This document shows positions 16,601 through 22,859 of a stretch of DNA of 44,288 bases, one piece after another. This DNA comes from Candidatus Zixiibacteriota bacterium (GTDB lineage Bacteria; Zixibacteria; MSB-5A5; DG-27), in contig JAUWHO010000038.1 of the NCBI GenBank assembly GCA_030605835.1, forward strand, positions 1-44,288, read 5' to 3'. A model generated the notes under the pieces. The model worked only from the letters and a program-made list of their open reading frames with translations. It was not told the origin of the DNA and searched no databases. Both the position numbers and the translations under genes were made by a program. Each line of letters opens with the position of its first letter. Positions within the stretch are counted from its first letter, which is position 1.

Positions 16601-16972
16601 GTGATCTCCCTGGATTCCTTCGAGTTCACCGTCACCTCCGGAAAGGTGAGCGAGGGCGTTGATTGGACCCTGGAGGGATGGTTTGACGAGGGCAGGGAGC
16701 TGTTGCCGGAAAGGACCGAGCTGTTCGGCAACTTCCCCAATCCGTTCAACCTCACCACCACATTCAGCTACGCTCTGGCGAATGATGCTGATGTGACCCT
16801 GGAAGTGTATGACCTCCTCGGCCGAAAGGTGACTACGCTTATTAACAAGCAGCAGCAGGCTGGTTACCATCATCTGATCTGGAATGCAAAAGTGATATCA
16901 TCCGGCGTGTATTTTTACAGAATTCACGCAGGAGATTTTACTGAAGCTAAGAAGATGTTGCTGTTGAAATAG
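13607..16972 (+). CDS. C25 family (gingipain-type) cysteine peptidase with T9SS sorting tail
   Basis: 1121 residues. A signal peptide (about 1-27) is followed by a propeptide-like region to about 220. The peptidase C25 core starts near FVIITLSSLAESVAPLVDWETTKGRNVEVVTT. The catalytic dyad is visible as NWAGHGSP (His472) and FADACSNSD (Cys510), spaced as in gingipains. An Ig-like gingipain C-terminal segment follows (about 605-700), then a jelly-roll-like domain (about 720-895) and a further Ig-like segment. The last about 80 residues are a T9SS type A/FlgD-like tail: NFPNPFNLTTTFSY, VYDLLGRKV, SSGVYFYRIHAGDF, KKMLLLK. The product is predicted to cross the outer membrane through the type IX system. 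The start is followed by a typical signal; GAAGGAG lies upstream. No inhibitor gene is adjacent. Confidence 0.9.
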   Translation: MRHFILLFGVVVTFGLSLLVMPCALATGGGQAITVTIPAGSYQITDTERGQEITVEDFGYLLVPGKPALPSKIFAIAIPPGAEVVDVSFDAGRGITLPGVYEIAPAPLPRVIGQEDPFIYEKEKQLYQKNFESVYGSDDLYPQEVVEFVRAAGYRKYNLVDVRVVPFTYRPISGKLVCYPEIAVRVSYRPSSRLSEAIVDNLERTERIAEEIIVNYDQAMSWYPQEMPMVSDLHDFVIITLSSLAESVAPLVDWETTKGRNVEVVTTSWIDANYSGYDLAEKMRNFLREKHPSSEWGIEDVLLVGHYDDVPMRRTWQDVGYGKPETDFYYADLSLPDDQSWDIDQDHLYGEDADINDFYAEVSVGRIPWSDPGVVLSICEKSVAYEQNDDPTFKKNILLLGAFFWDDDPNPRTDCAVLMEAKVDQPWMSDWTMTRMYELGYSTYPMDYDLRNSNVVSVWSSGTYAFVNWAGHGSPYSSHRYHDTGEAFIHSSNCPQLNDDYPAIIFADACSNSDTDYLNIGQAMMRQGAVGFWGATKVAYGCPGWTGPLDGSSQSLDYFFTTYVTSGEYSQGGAHQRALRDMYLYGLWYNVKYETFEWGALWGNPDLGMAPPVPRPLVILLPDGLPEYLEPGVPTTFIVRIENGGQNYVAGTGRLHYRYDGGDFLTSELTSIGKGLYEATLPPAGCDAVPEFYISAMGDGGSTVLSPPDAPNSVYTALVGTVTIVMEDNFETHQGWTVSGDALDGHWERGVPVGGGGRGDPPRDFDGSGRCYLTGNEVGDSDVDGGYTYLTSPTIDLCEIEDPQVEYALWYTNNVGNAPNNDLFKTYISSDNGASWVLAETIGPASIGGWAEHSFNVTDFVTPTEQTKVRFEASDLDSASVVEAGIDAFRVVIVECDELPTVSIDIIPDNPPIVVPPGGYFTYTGVVTNNTSTSQRVDLWVMVTLPNGDPYGPVKQFSNVPLGPNQTRTQTEIRQNVSSLAPPGDYVYTAYCGEYPSNVISLDSFEFTVTSGKVSEGVDWTLEGWFDEGRELLPERTELFGNFPNPFNLTTTFSYALANDADVTLEVYDLLGRKVTTLINKQQQAGYHHLIWNAKVISSGVYFYRIHAGDFTEAKKMLLLK

Positions 16973-17098
16973 CAATTAGTGCTCCTAATGTGTAGCTGTG
17001 AGGTTTGCCAATCATTTCGGCAGAGCGATCAGGCTTTTCGCAACTAATTGTTTTCCAATAAGTTCCATGGACACTCTTTGTATCCAGCCGAAATGGCA

Positions 17099-17142
17099 AA
17101 CTCAAAGCTCACAAAAGTCTGCTGGGAGTGGGGTCGGGACCG
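17099..17142 (+). repeat. Dispersed intergenic repeat, module A copy 3
   Basis: AACTCAAAGCTCACAAAAG followed by TCTGCTGGGAGTGGGGTCG. The first half is identical to A2 over 16 bases; the second half is diverged. It lies 126 bases 3' of the C25 peptidase gene, same orientation. Confidence 0.65.
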
Positions 17143-17172
17143 AAAATGCTGTCTAAGTATCAGGCATTCTAA

Positions 17173-17205
17173 TTATCCAGTTGATGAACTCGTCTCGTAG
17201 CTCCC
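17173..17205 (+). repeat. Dispersed intergenic repeat, module B copy 3
   Basis: TTATCCAG followed by TTGATGAACTCGTCTCGTAG and CTCCCG. It differs from B1 by a few substitutions. It stands 30 bases after copy A3, the only place here where A and B are close together. Confidence 0.65.
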
Positions 17206-17300
17206 GTGTTTTATAAGCCTCTGCCCTGCAATTACTTGCGCTTACACGTAACTGCCTCGTTTTTTTTAGTGATTTGTTATTTTAAATTGATGGAACTTTA

Positions 17301-17329
17301 TTGACTTTTGTTTCATTATAATATATAGT
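17301..17329 (+). promoter_or_regulatory. Promoter of the AbiE-type operon
   Basis: TTGACT (17301-17306) and TATAGT (17324-17329) are spaced by 17 bases, each one mismatch from consensus. The predicted start site falls inside the palindrome at 17328-17347. The region is AT-rich. Confidence 0.6.
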
Positions 17330-17347
17330 TTTAGCGATTGCTAAAAC
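17328..17347. promoter_or_regulatory. Palindromic operator over the AbiE-type promoter
   Basis: GTTTTAGC (17328-17335), spacer GATT and GCTAAAAC (17340-17347) form a perfect eight-base inverted repeat. It covers the end of the -10 box and the transcription start. AbiEi antitoxins of other systems repress their own operon by binding inverted repeats, so this is the likely binding site of the protein at 17366. The site is seen directly; its function is inferred. Confidence 0.6.
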
Positions 17348-17365
17348 ATATGAAATGAGTGAAAC

Positions 17366-18454
17366 ATGATAAATGAAATACAGACCCTAGAAAAGATCAA
17401 AGAGTCGTTAATAAAGATATTTGAATCCGCCCAGGCAGCACGGATAGCAAAAGTGACAGAACAAGGATTTGTTAGCCAAGATCGATCCCAAGGCTTGCGG
17501 CCAGATTTAATTGTCGACCTCGAAACGCCAAATAATAAACGATACCGATTAATCGTTGAAGTAAAATCAAGTGGTCAACCACGATTGGTCCGGATGGCTA
17601 TTAATATTTTGCAGACATTAATTGATAATAAACCGAATGCGTATGGGGTTTTTGCAGCACCATATATTTCAGAGGACTCCCAGCAATTATGCAAGGAAGC
17701 TGATATAGGGTTTGTGGATATGGCGGGAAATTGTTTTCTTAAATTTGGCGAAATCTATATTAGCATTGAAGGCAAAAAAAATCCATATCCATCTTCATGG
17801 TCGCTCAAAACATTATTCTCTGCCAAATCATCGCGCGCATTAAGGGGGTTGCTTTCCAGTGAAAAAAGAGATTGGTTAACCATTGAGCTTGCGCAGGAAG
17901 TAAATATAAGTCTCGGATTAGCCTCGAAAGTAAAACAATACTTATTGGAGAATGAATTGGCGAAAGGGGTTCAAGAAGGTAAGTTGAGGAAATTCAAGCT
18001 GACAAATCCAGAGCAATTGCTAACGAGATGGTCAGACGAATACAATTATAAAAAGAATAACCTGAACGATTATTATTCGATAGAGGATATAAAAACACTT
18101 GAGCGAAAATTACCGGGGATTCTTTCTGGAAATGATATCAAATATGCCTTTTCATTAACCTCGGGAGCCTCATTTGTAGCCCCCCATTTGAGATATAGGC
18201 GCTCATTTGTCTATATCGAAAGTGGAAAAATCAATGAAGCAGCGGAGCTGTTGAAACTGAAACGTGTTACATCAGGGGCAAATGTCATATTAATGGAACC
18301 GTATGACGAGGGTGTGTTTTATGGTCTCCAGGACATTCGTGGAGCCAAAGTAGTTTCAGTCATACAGCTTTATCTTGATCTTCGAAATTTCAAAGAGCGT
18401 GGAGAAGAAGCAGCTGAATTTATTCTTCAACAGAGGATAAAAAATAGATGGTAA
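17366..18454 (+). CDS. AbiEi-type antitoxin with PD-(D/E)XK-like N-terminal domain
   Basis: 362 residues. The N-terminal 120 residues contain RPDLIVDL (Asp47) and, 18 residues on, VEVKSSG (Glu65-Val-Lys67). This is the order and spacing of a PD-(D/E)XK nuclease fold, followed by ADIGFVDMAGNCFL, a segment recurring in proteins annotated as type IV AbiEi antitoxins. A winged-helix region lies at about 150-210 (LRGLLSSEKRDWLTIELAQEVNISLGLASKVKQYLLE). The C-terminal domain includes YAFSLTSGASFVAPHLRYRRSFVYI. Role: transcriptional autoregulator and antitoxin for the nucleotidyltransferase encoded next. The stop overlaps that gene's ATG by seven bases. Composition is markedly AT-rich compared with the neighbours, suggesting horizontal gain. 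Whether the nuclease-like residues are catalytic is unknown. Confidence 0.82.
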   Translation: MINEIQTLEKIKESLIKIFESAQAARIAKVTEQGFVSQDRSQGLRPDLIVDLETPNNKRYRLIVEVKSSGQPRLVRMAINILQTLIDNKPNAYGVFAAPYISEDSQQLCKEADIGFVDMAGNCFLKFGEIYISIEGKKNPYPSSWSLKTLFSAKSSRALRGLLSSEKRDWLTIELAQEVNISLGLASKVKQYLLENELAKGVQEGKLRKFKLTNPEQLLTRWSDEYNYKKNNLNDYYSIEDIKTLERKLPGILSGNDIKYAFSLTSGASFVAPHLRYRRSFVYIESGKINEAAELLKLKRVTSGANVILMEPYDEGVFYGLQDIRGAKVVSVIQLYLDLRNFKERGEEAAEFILQQRIKNRW

Positions 18455-19290
18455 CAAAAAGCGATTATGGCGATTCAGCCGTTCAGGCATGTTTGTCCGT
18501 GATGGTCGAATTAATGACAGTGCTTGGTGAATTCCGCGACGGGATGGTCTTGGTAGGTGGCTGGGTTCCCTATTTTTTGTTTCCTGAAGACCAGAAAAAT
18601 CACATTGGCAGCCTTGATATTGATATTGCTTTTGACTTTAATAAAATTCCCGTGGATTCCTACGGAACTATATTGAAACTGCTCGAAAAACAGGGTTATG
18701 TACAAAGCGACAAACAGCCCTTTATCTTTTATCGTAGCGTTAAGGATAAGGACGGAGTGCCCATTAAAATAGAGATAGACCTGCTATCAGGCGAATATGG
18801 TGGGACGAAAAAATCTCACAGGACGCAGACCATCCAGGATGTTAAAGCGAGAAAGGCACGCGGTAGCGATTTAGCTTTCAGTATTAATTCATCTACAAAA
18901 TTGAGAGCGACTATGCCTGATGGCGCGATTAATGAAGTGAAAGTAACAATACCTGGCGCGGTTCCTTTTCTTGTTATGAAGGGGATGGCTATGTGGGACA
19001 CTATCAGGGAAAAGCACGCCTATGATATTTATTTTTCTATCGAACATTTTGAGGGTGGTATCGATGCTTTAGTTAAGGAATTTCAGCCTCATAAATCGCG
19101 CTCTTTGGTGAAGGAAGGTCTCGGCAAAATCAGAAACCTGTTTGAATCGATTGATTCACAAGGTCCAGTTGGTGTTGCTAATTTTCTGGAAATCCATGAT
19201 GGCGATGAGAGAGCGCAGCTAATCAGAGATGTCTTTGAGAAAGTGAATACTCTTATGGATTCCCTCGGAATAGATCCTTTTAGCGATTAG
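18448..19290 (+). CDS. AbiEii-type nucleotidyltransferase toxin
   Basis: 280 residues of the DNA polymerase beta-like nucleotidyltransferase superfamily. LVGGWVPYF (Gly37-Gly38) is followed by GSLDIDIAFD with Asp57 and Asp59 as predicted metal ligands. A further acidic strand, IKIEIDLLSGEYG, may supply the third carboxylate. The C-terminal half is helical (FLVMKGMAMWDTIREKHAYDIYFSIEHF), with a Lys and KHAYDIY typical of the AbiEii/AbiGii family. Known family members modify RNA or GTP-related targets and cause reversible growth arrest or phage abortive infection. It is translationally coupled to the AbiEi-like gene and shares its AT-rich composition. Family assignment is firm; target and phage role are inference. 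Confidence 0.85.
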   Translation: MVTKSDYGDSAVQACLSVMVELMTVLGEFRDGMVLVGGWVPYFLFPEDQKNHIGSLDIDIAFDFNKIPVDSYGTILKLLEKQGYVQSDKQPFIFYRSVKDKDGVPIKIEIDLLSGEYGGTKKSHRTQTIQDVKARKARGSDLAFSINSSTKLRATMPDGAINEVKVTIPGAVPFLVMKGMAMWDTIREKHAYDIYFSIEHFEGGIDALVKEFQPHKSRSLVKEGLGKIRNLFESIDSQGPVGVANFLEIHDGDERAQLIRDVFEKVNTLMDSLGIDPFSD

Positions 19291-19433
19291 ATTTCTTGGT
19301 GGCTACACTAATTCCCAATGTTCCCGGATGCCATTATGACGTCTAAAATACAGATATGAAAGCTTCCGATTGTTTATAACTTATTATTCTATAGCGTTTT
19401 CCGTTGATCGTGCCAAAGACAACTTTTATCTCG

Positions 19434-19475
19434 AATTCAAAGCATAAAGTTTGGGGAGAGTGAGGTTGGCCCCGC
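19434..19475 (+). repeat. Dispersed intergenic repeat, module A copy 4
   Basis: AATTCAAAGCATAAAGTT followed by TGGGGAGAGTGAGGTTGG and CCCCGC. It shares GGAGAGTGA and TTGGCCCCGC with A2. It lies about 143 bases 3' of the AbiEii-type gene, same orientation. Confidence 0.55.
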
Positions 19476-19630
19476 TGACTTATAACCCCTTGTATTATTG
19501 CGGGTTACACGTGAGGGGCTATTTTACTATAGAACTCTCCCGCTGATCATTTCAAATTCAGCAGATGACGCAAAGAGAAAACGGGCCGGTGAGATATCCC
19601 GACGCGTTTTGCTGCTGATATTATGGAGAT

Positions 19631-19726
19631 CTACTTCACCAGCATCATCCGCTTGGTCTCGGTGAAACCAGAAGCGGTGAGCTTGTAGAATCAGGTGCTG
19701 GAAGAGACCTCTGCGTTACGGCTCTC
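19631..19726 (-). pseudogene. Relic of a T9SS-sorted secreted protein, C-terminal tail only
   Basis: On the minus strand, ending with TAG at 19633-19631, the frame reads FYKLTASGFTETKRMMLVK. This is the typical last segment of the T9SS type A sorting tail (compare YFYKVQAGEFTATMKMLLLK at 40719). Directly upstream an in-frame TGA (19693-19691) interrupts SRNAEVSSST, where live tails read ...SSGxYFYK. No upstream coding frame continues, so this is the degraded end of a lost gene. Confidence 0.7.
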
Positions 19727-19812
19727 CCCTACTTCCGAATGAGAGCGGACAATTCGCGTTATATTGGCAGTAACCGCTTAGAAGAAAGCATGTTAGGCCG
19801 CCCTTTGGGTCA

Positions 19813-19845
19813 TAACCCAGTTGATGAACTCGTCTCGTCGCTCCA
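19813..19845 (+). repeat. Dispersed intergenic repeat, module B copy 4
   Basis: TAACCCAG followed by TTGATGAACTCGTCTCGTCG and CTCC. It shares a 17-base word with B3 (CAGTTGATGAACTCGTC). An intrinsic-terminator-like hairpin follows after 15 bases. Confidence 0.65.
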
Positions 19846-19860
19846 GCTTTGATGTAAATT

Positions 19861-19896
19861 GAGCCCCTTTGGCTAGTATGTCGAAGGGCTCTTTTT
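19861..19896 (+). terminator. Terminator-like hairpin after repeat B4
   Basis: GAGCCC (19861-19866) pairs with GGGCTC (19886-19891), with CCTT/GAAGG partly extending the stem, and is followed by TTTTTGTG. It could end plus-strand transcription from the AbiE-type operon and insulate the methyltransferase operon. Confidence 0.5.
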
Positions 19897-19935
19897 GTGT
19901 GGGGTAACCAACACAACGGACTGCATCCTTTTCCG

Positions 19936-19964
19936 TTGAAAAGGTAGCTTCTATTCCCTATCTT
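19936..19964 (+). promoter_or_regulatory. Candidate promoter of the methyltransferase operon
   Basis: TTGAAA (19936-19941) and TATCTT (19959-19964) with a 17-base spacer. A small CTATC-TTTG-GATAG hairpin overlaps the -10. No cobalamin or SAM riboswitch consensus was recognised in the remaining roughly 50-nt leader. Confidence 0.4.
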
Positions 19965-20019
19965 TGGATAGAGAGTGACCGAAACGTCCTGAAGATATGC
20001 CGTCGAGAGGAGCTTTGAG

Positions 20020-21477
20020 GTGAGACCTGCAGTAAGATTCCTGAGTGACGAACTGATAGAGAAGATCGTCTCTGAAGGCAGAGAACTGATATGCAAGCTC
20101 GGGGTGGAAATACACAACAAGGCTGTCCTTTCGATGCTTGCTGATCACGGCGCAAGGGTTGACATAAACAAGAGCCGTGCCTATTTCACCCAGGACATAA
20201 TCGACAAAGCCCTGGAGAGTGCGCCCGATTCGTTCAAGCTTTACGATTCGCTCGGAAACGAAGCCCTCGATCTTTCAGGATTTAAGGTCAATTTCACGCC
20301 CGGCTCTGCAGCCATAAATATCCTGGATTATAAGAATAACAGGATCCGCCCGCCGACAACAGCAGATTACATACAATACGCGAAGTTGATGAACAAGATG
20401 GACCACATCGCTTCACAGTCGACAGCGGTCGTCCCCTCTGATGTGCACGAAAGAATATCTGACAGCTATCGTCTCTATCTCTCACTCTTGTTCTGCGAAA
20501 AGCCGGTCGTGACCGGCGCATTTACGATTGAAGCCTTCGAGATCATGAAGGAGCTCCAGATCGCAGTGCGGGGATCGAAAGAGGAACTCAGAGCCAAGCC
20601 GTTGACGATCTTCTCATGCTGCCCCACCTCCCCCATCAAGTGGAGCGAGGTCACCTGCCAGAACTTAATCGACTGCGCCGACTATTCCATACCGGTGGAA
20701 TACGTATCGATGCCGCTTTCCGGATTCATGGCGCCGGTCACGCTCGTTGGAACGCTCATTCAGCACACCGCGGAGACGTTGAGTGGCTTGGTGATAAGCC
20801 AGCTGACAAGCCCGGGGACACCGGTGCTCTACGGTGGCTCGCCCGCCATATTCGATGTCAGATATGAAACCACGCCGATGGGCGCCATCGAGACCATGAT
20901 GATAGATTGTGCCTACAATGAAATCGGGAAGTGTCTCGGGTTACCGACTCAGGCATACATCGGGCTCAGCGACGCCAAACTTCTCGATGCCCAGGCAGGG
21001 CTGGAATCATCGATGGGTGCTACCCTGGCAGCGCTTGCGGGGATAAACAGCATTTCCGGTCCGGGAATGCTCGATTTCGAGAGCTGTTTCAGTCTTGAGA
21101 AGCTAGTCCTCGACAACGAGATCTGCGGCATGGTCTTTCGGATGATTGAGGGCATCCAACCGAAGGAGGACTTTCCCTCTCAGCCGAGATTCGAAGAGCT
21201 TCTAAAGGAAGGGCATCTCTTGATCTCGGATCATACTCGCCGCTATCTGAAAGAGGAAGTCTATTTCCCCGGGCCAGTGATTGACCGGGCAAACAGGTCG
21301 AGATGGCAGGAAGAAGGAGGTCTGACCCTGGGAGAAAGAGCACACCGGGAGGTGGAAAAACTGCTCGGGGAGCATGAACCGGTCAGATTACCCGACGATA
21401 TCAAGAAAGAACTTGCAGAGCTGATGGAGGCTGAGGCTCGTCGCCACGGGATGCAGAGCTTGCCGGAGATAGGTTAG
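20020..21477 (+). CDS. MttB-family (non-pyrrolysine) corrinoid-dependent methyltransferase
   Basis: 485 residues from GTG at 20020, set by GAGAGGAG seven bases upstream. It matches the trimethylamine methyltransferase (MttB) superfamily: N-terminal GVEIHNKAVLSMLADHGARVD and DLSGFKVNFTPGSAAINILD, then the TIM-barrel body with NKMDHIASQSTAVVPSD, FSCCPTSPIKWSE, EYVSMPLSGFMAPVTLVGTLIQHTAETLSGLVISQL and GTPVLYGGSPAIFD. There is no in-frame UAG, so it belongs to the large non-pyrrolysine group, in which characterised members demethylate quaternary amines such as glycine betaine. The reaction would be methyl transfer from a methylated amine to the Co(I) corrinoid of the protein at 22220. Its stop overlaps the next start by one base (TAGTG). 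The true substrate is unknown. Confidence 0.92.
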   Translation: MRPAVRFLSDELIEKIVSEGRELICKLGVEIHNKAVLSMLADHGARVDINKSRAYFTQDIIDKALESAPDSFKLYDSLGNEALDLSGFKVNFTPGSAAINILDYKNNRIRPPTTADYIQYAKLMNKMDHIASQSTAVVPSDVHERISDSYRLYLSLLFCEKPVVTGAFTIEAFEIMKELQIAVRGSKEELRAKPLTIFSCCPTSPIKWSEVTCQNLIDCADYSIPVEYVSMPLSGFMAPVTLVGTLIQHTAETLSGLVISQLTSPGTPVLYGGSPAIFDVRYETTPMGAIETMMIDCAYNEIGKCLGLPTQAYIGLSDAKLLDAQAGLESSMGATLAALAGINSISGPGMLDFESCFSLEKLVLDNEICGMVFRMIEGIQPKEDFPSQPRFEELLKEGHLLISDHTRRYLKEEVYFPGPVIDRANRSRWQEEGGLTLGERAHREVEKLLGEHEPVRLPDDIKKELAELMEAEARRHGMQSLPEIG

Positions 21478-22190
21478 TGCGAAGGACGATTTCCATTCCT
21501 CCAAAATATGTGGTTCCTTCAATAGACGCGGTCCTCAAGGGCCAGGGTATTCCGGAGGCCGTCACCCCTGATGAGACAACGACCCGGCTAGCTCAGCAGT
21601 CTATTTCAATTTACAGGGACCATTCAGATCCGACTGGCATCATCATGGAGATCTCGAAGCCGGACTTCACTGAAGTCTATCGCGGCGGAGGCAAAAACGA
21701 GGAAGAAACACCGCTAGACAAGATTTACAAAGCCTCTGACAGCCTCGCCCTTTTCGCCGTCACCGTTGGTGAAAGTGTTTCTGCGAAGATCTCCGGTCTT
21801 TTCCGCGAAGACGAATTCGCCCTTGGGTCAATGCTTGATTCGGCTGCCTCCCTCGGCGCCGAGATGGCAGCTCAAGCTTTGGAGACGTTTTATGCTGGTT
21901 ACTTGAAGGAAAGCGGTCGATTTGACTCCACAGTGGGAGTTATGCAATTTAGCCCCGGCTATTGCGGATGGCATATGAGCGGACAGAAGAAGCTTTTCCA
22001 GCACCTCCGACCGGATGAAGTTGGAATCACCCTCCGTGAGAGTTTTCTGATGCAGCCTCTCAAATCAATAAGCGGTGTTATCGTTGTCGGTGCGAAAGAG
22101 ATCTTCGAGTTCGATGATGACTTCCCGTTTTGCAGCGATTGTGACACCCATTCATGTCGGGACAGAATAGAAGCTGTATTGAACCAATAG
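21477..22190 (+). CDS. MetH reactivation-domain-like protein
   Basis: 237 residues, GTG start overlapping the upstream stop. It resembles the C-terminal activation domain of cobalamin-dependent methionine synthase, which binds S-adenosylmethionine and helps return Co(II) to methyl-Co(III). The hallmarks are QFSPGYCGWHMSGQKKLF (about 159-176), aligned with the RxxPGYxxCPD region of MetH, and ITLRESFLMQPLKSISGVIV, aligned with the LTESFxMxPxxSVSG segment. The N-terminal half has a helical VGESVSAKISGLF / LDSAASLGAEMAAQALE pattern also found in these domains. The C-terminus holds FCSDCDTHSCRDR, three cysteines that could bind a metal. In this operon it would reactivate the corrinoid protein; it is not a RamA-type iron-sulfur activase. 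Function is inferred from homology and context. Confidence 0.85.
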   Translation: MRRTISIPPKYVVPSIDAVLKGQGIPEAVTPDETTTRLAQQSISIYRDHSDPTGIIMEISKPDFTEVYRGGGKNEEETPLDKIYKASDSLALFAVTVGESVSAKISGLFREDEFALGSMLDSAASLGAEMAAQALETFYAGYLKESGRFDSTVGVMQFSPGYCGWHMSGQKKLFQHLRPDEVGITLRESFLMQPLKSISGVIVVGAKEIFEFDDDFPFCSDCDTHSCRDRIEAVLNQ

Positions 22191-22219
22191 CGTAGCGCTT
22201 CTGAATTCGGGAGAGCAAC

Positions 22220-22858
22220 ATGGACATACTCCAGGAGTTATCTAAAAGCTTGCAGAAGGGCGATGCAGACAGGGTCGCCGAGCTAACGCAGGAAGCAATC
22301 GACGAGAGGCTTGAATCGAAGAGAATCCTGGATGATGGACTCATTGCAGGAATGGCCGTCATCGGGGAGAGATTCAAAAAGCACGAGATATTCCTGCCGG
22401 AGGTTCTTTTTGCTGCCAAGGCTATGTATGCGGGAATGGATCTTCTGAAGCCGCTTCTGATCAAGGAGGGGATTCCGACCATCGGCAAGGTTGTGATTGG
22501 CACGGTGCAGGGAGACCTGCACGACATCGGGAAAAACCTGGTCGCTATAATGCTCAAAGGGGCGGGATTTGAGGTGATTGACCTCGGCAATGACGTCCCA
22601 CCGGAGAGATTCATCGAGGCCGCCCAAAAGGAAGCTGCAGAGGTGATCGGCATGTCGGCTCTCCTGACTACTACCATGCCGGTGATGAAAAAGGTGATCG
22701 ATCTGGCCAAGGAGCGCGGGATCTATGGCAAGACGAAAATAATCGTCGGTGGTGCCCCTTTATCGTCTGCGTATGCCAAAGAGATCGGAGCGGACGCATA
22801 CTGCTACGACGGTCTCAATGCCGTCGACTGCGTCAAGGGTTTCGTGGGGGTTGGGTGA
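22220..22858 (+). CDS. Corrinoid (B12-binding) methyl carrier protein, MtaC/MttC type
   Basis: 212 residues. The N-terminal four-helix cap (about 1-85) includes RFKKHEIFLPEVLFAAKAMYAGMDLLKPLL. The Rossmann-like B12 domain starts VVIGTVQGDLHDIGKNLVAIMLKGAGFEVIDLG, with the base-off/His-on motif Asp99-x-His101-x-x-Gly. IGMSALLTTTMPVMKKVI and IIVGGAPLSSAYAKEIGADAY follow, also standard. The His is the lower axial cobalt ligand. Length is as usual for stand-alone carriers. It lies 29 bases after the activation-like gene, with GGGAGAGC before the ATG. It would shuttle methyl groups between the MttB-type enzyme and the homocysteine methyltransferase. Confidence 0.95.
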   Translation: MDILQELSKSLQKGDADRVAELTQEAIDERLESKRILDDGLIAGMAVIGERFKKHEIFLPEVLFAAKAMYAGMDLLKPLLIKEGIPTIGKVVIGTVQGDLHDIGKNLVAIMLKGAGFEVIDLGNDVPPERFIEAAQKEAAEVIGMSALLTTTMPVMKKVIDLAKERGIYGKTKIIVGGAPLSSAYAKEIGADAYCYDGLNAVDCVKGFVGVG

Positions 22859-22859
22859 T

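Larger units (their letters stand above)
16973..17300. other. Spacer after the C25 peptidase: inverted repeats plus A3 and B3
   Basis: CAATTAGT (16974-16981) pairs with ACTAATTG (17043-17050). TTTGCCA-ATCA-TTTCGGC (17004-17021) pairs with GCCGAAATGGCAAA (17087-17100). The two pairings interleave, so if both formed the RNA would be a pseudoknot. Repeat A3 starts at once after the second arm, and repeat B3 follows at 17173. TTACACGTAACTGCCTCG and a run of eight T (about 17262-17269) end the block, a possible terminator tail. Confidence 0.45.
19291..20019. other. Long spacer: A4, sorting-tail relic, B4, terminator, methyltransferase leader
   Basis: 729 bases without an intact gene. In order: repeat A4 (19434-19475); a weak hairpin ACCCCT/AGGGG with TATTTTA tail (about 19484-19530) and the word TTACACGTGA shared in part with the tail of B3; a minus-strand relic of a T9SS sorting tail (19631-19726); repeat B4 (19813-19845); a terminator (19861-19896); and the promoter/leader of the operon at 20020. 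Confidence 0.5.

Noticed and set aside
12491-19845. CRISPR array as an explanation for the repeated words
   Set aside because: Copies are kilobases apart, diverged, not evenly spaced, and no cas gene is present.
19897-20019. A cobalamin or SAM riboswitch before the methyltransferase operon
   Set aside because: Expected from function, but no B12-box-like or SAM-type core words were found in the short leader.
22749-22859. Upstream in-frame extension of the homocysteine methyltransferase
   Set aside because: It lies fully inside the corrinoid gene; the ATG at 22860 has a ribosome site and starts the family's normal N-terminus.
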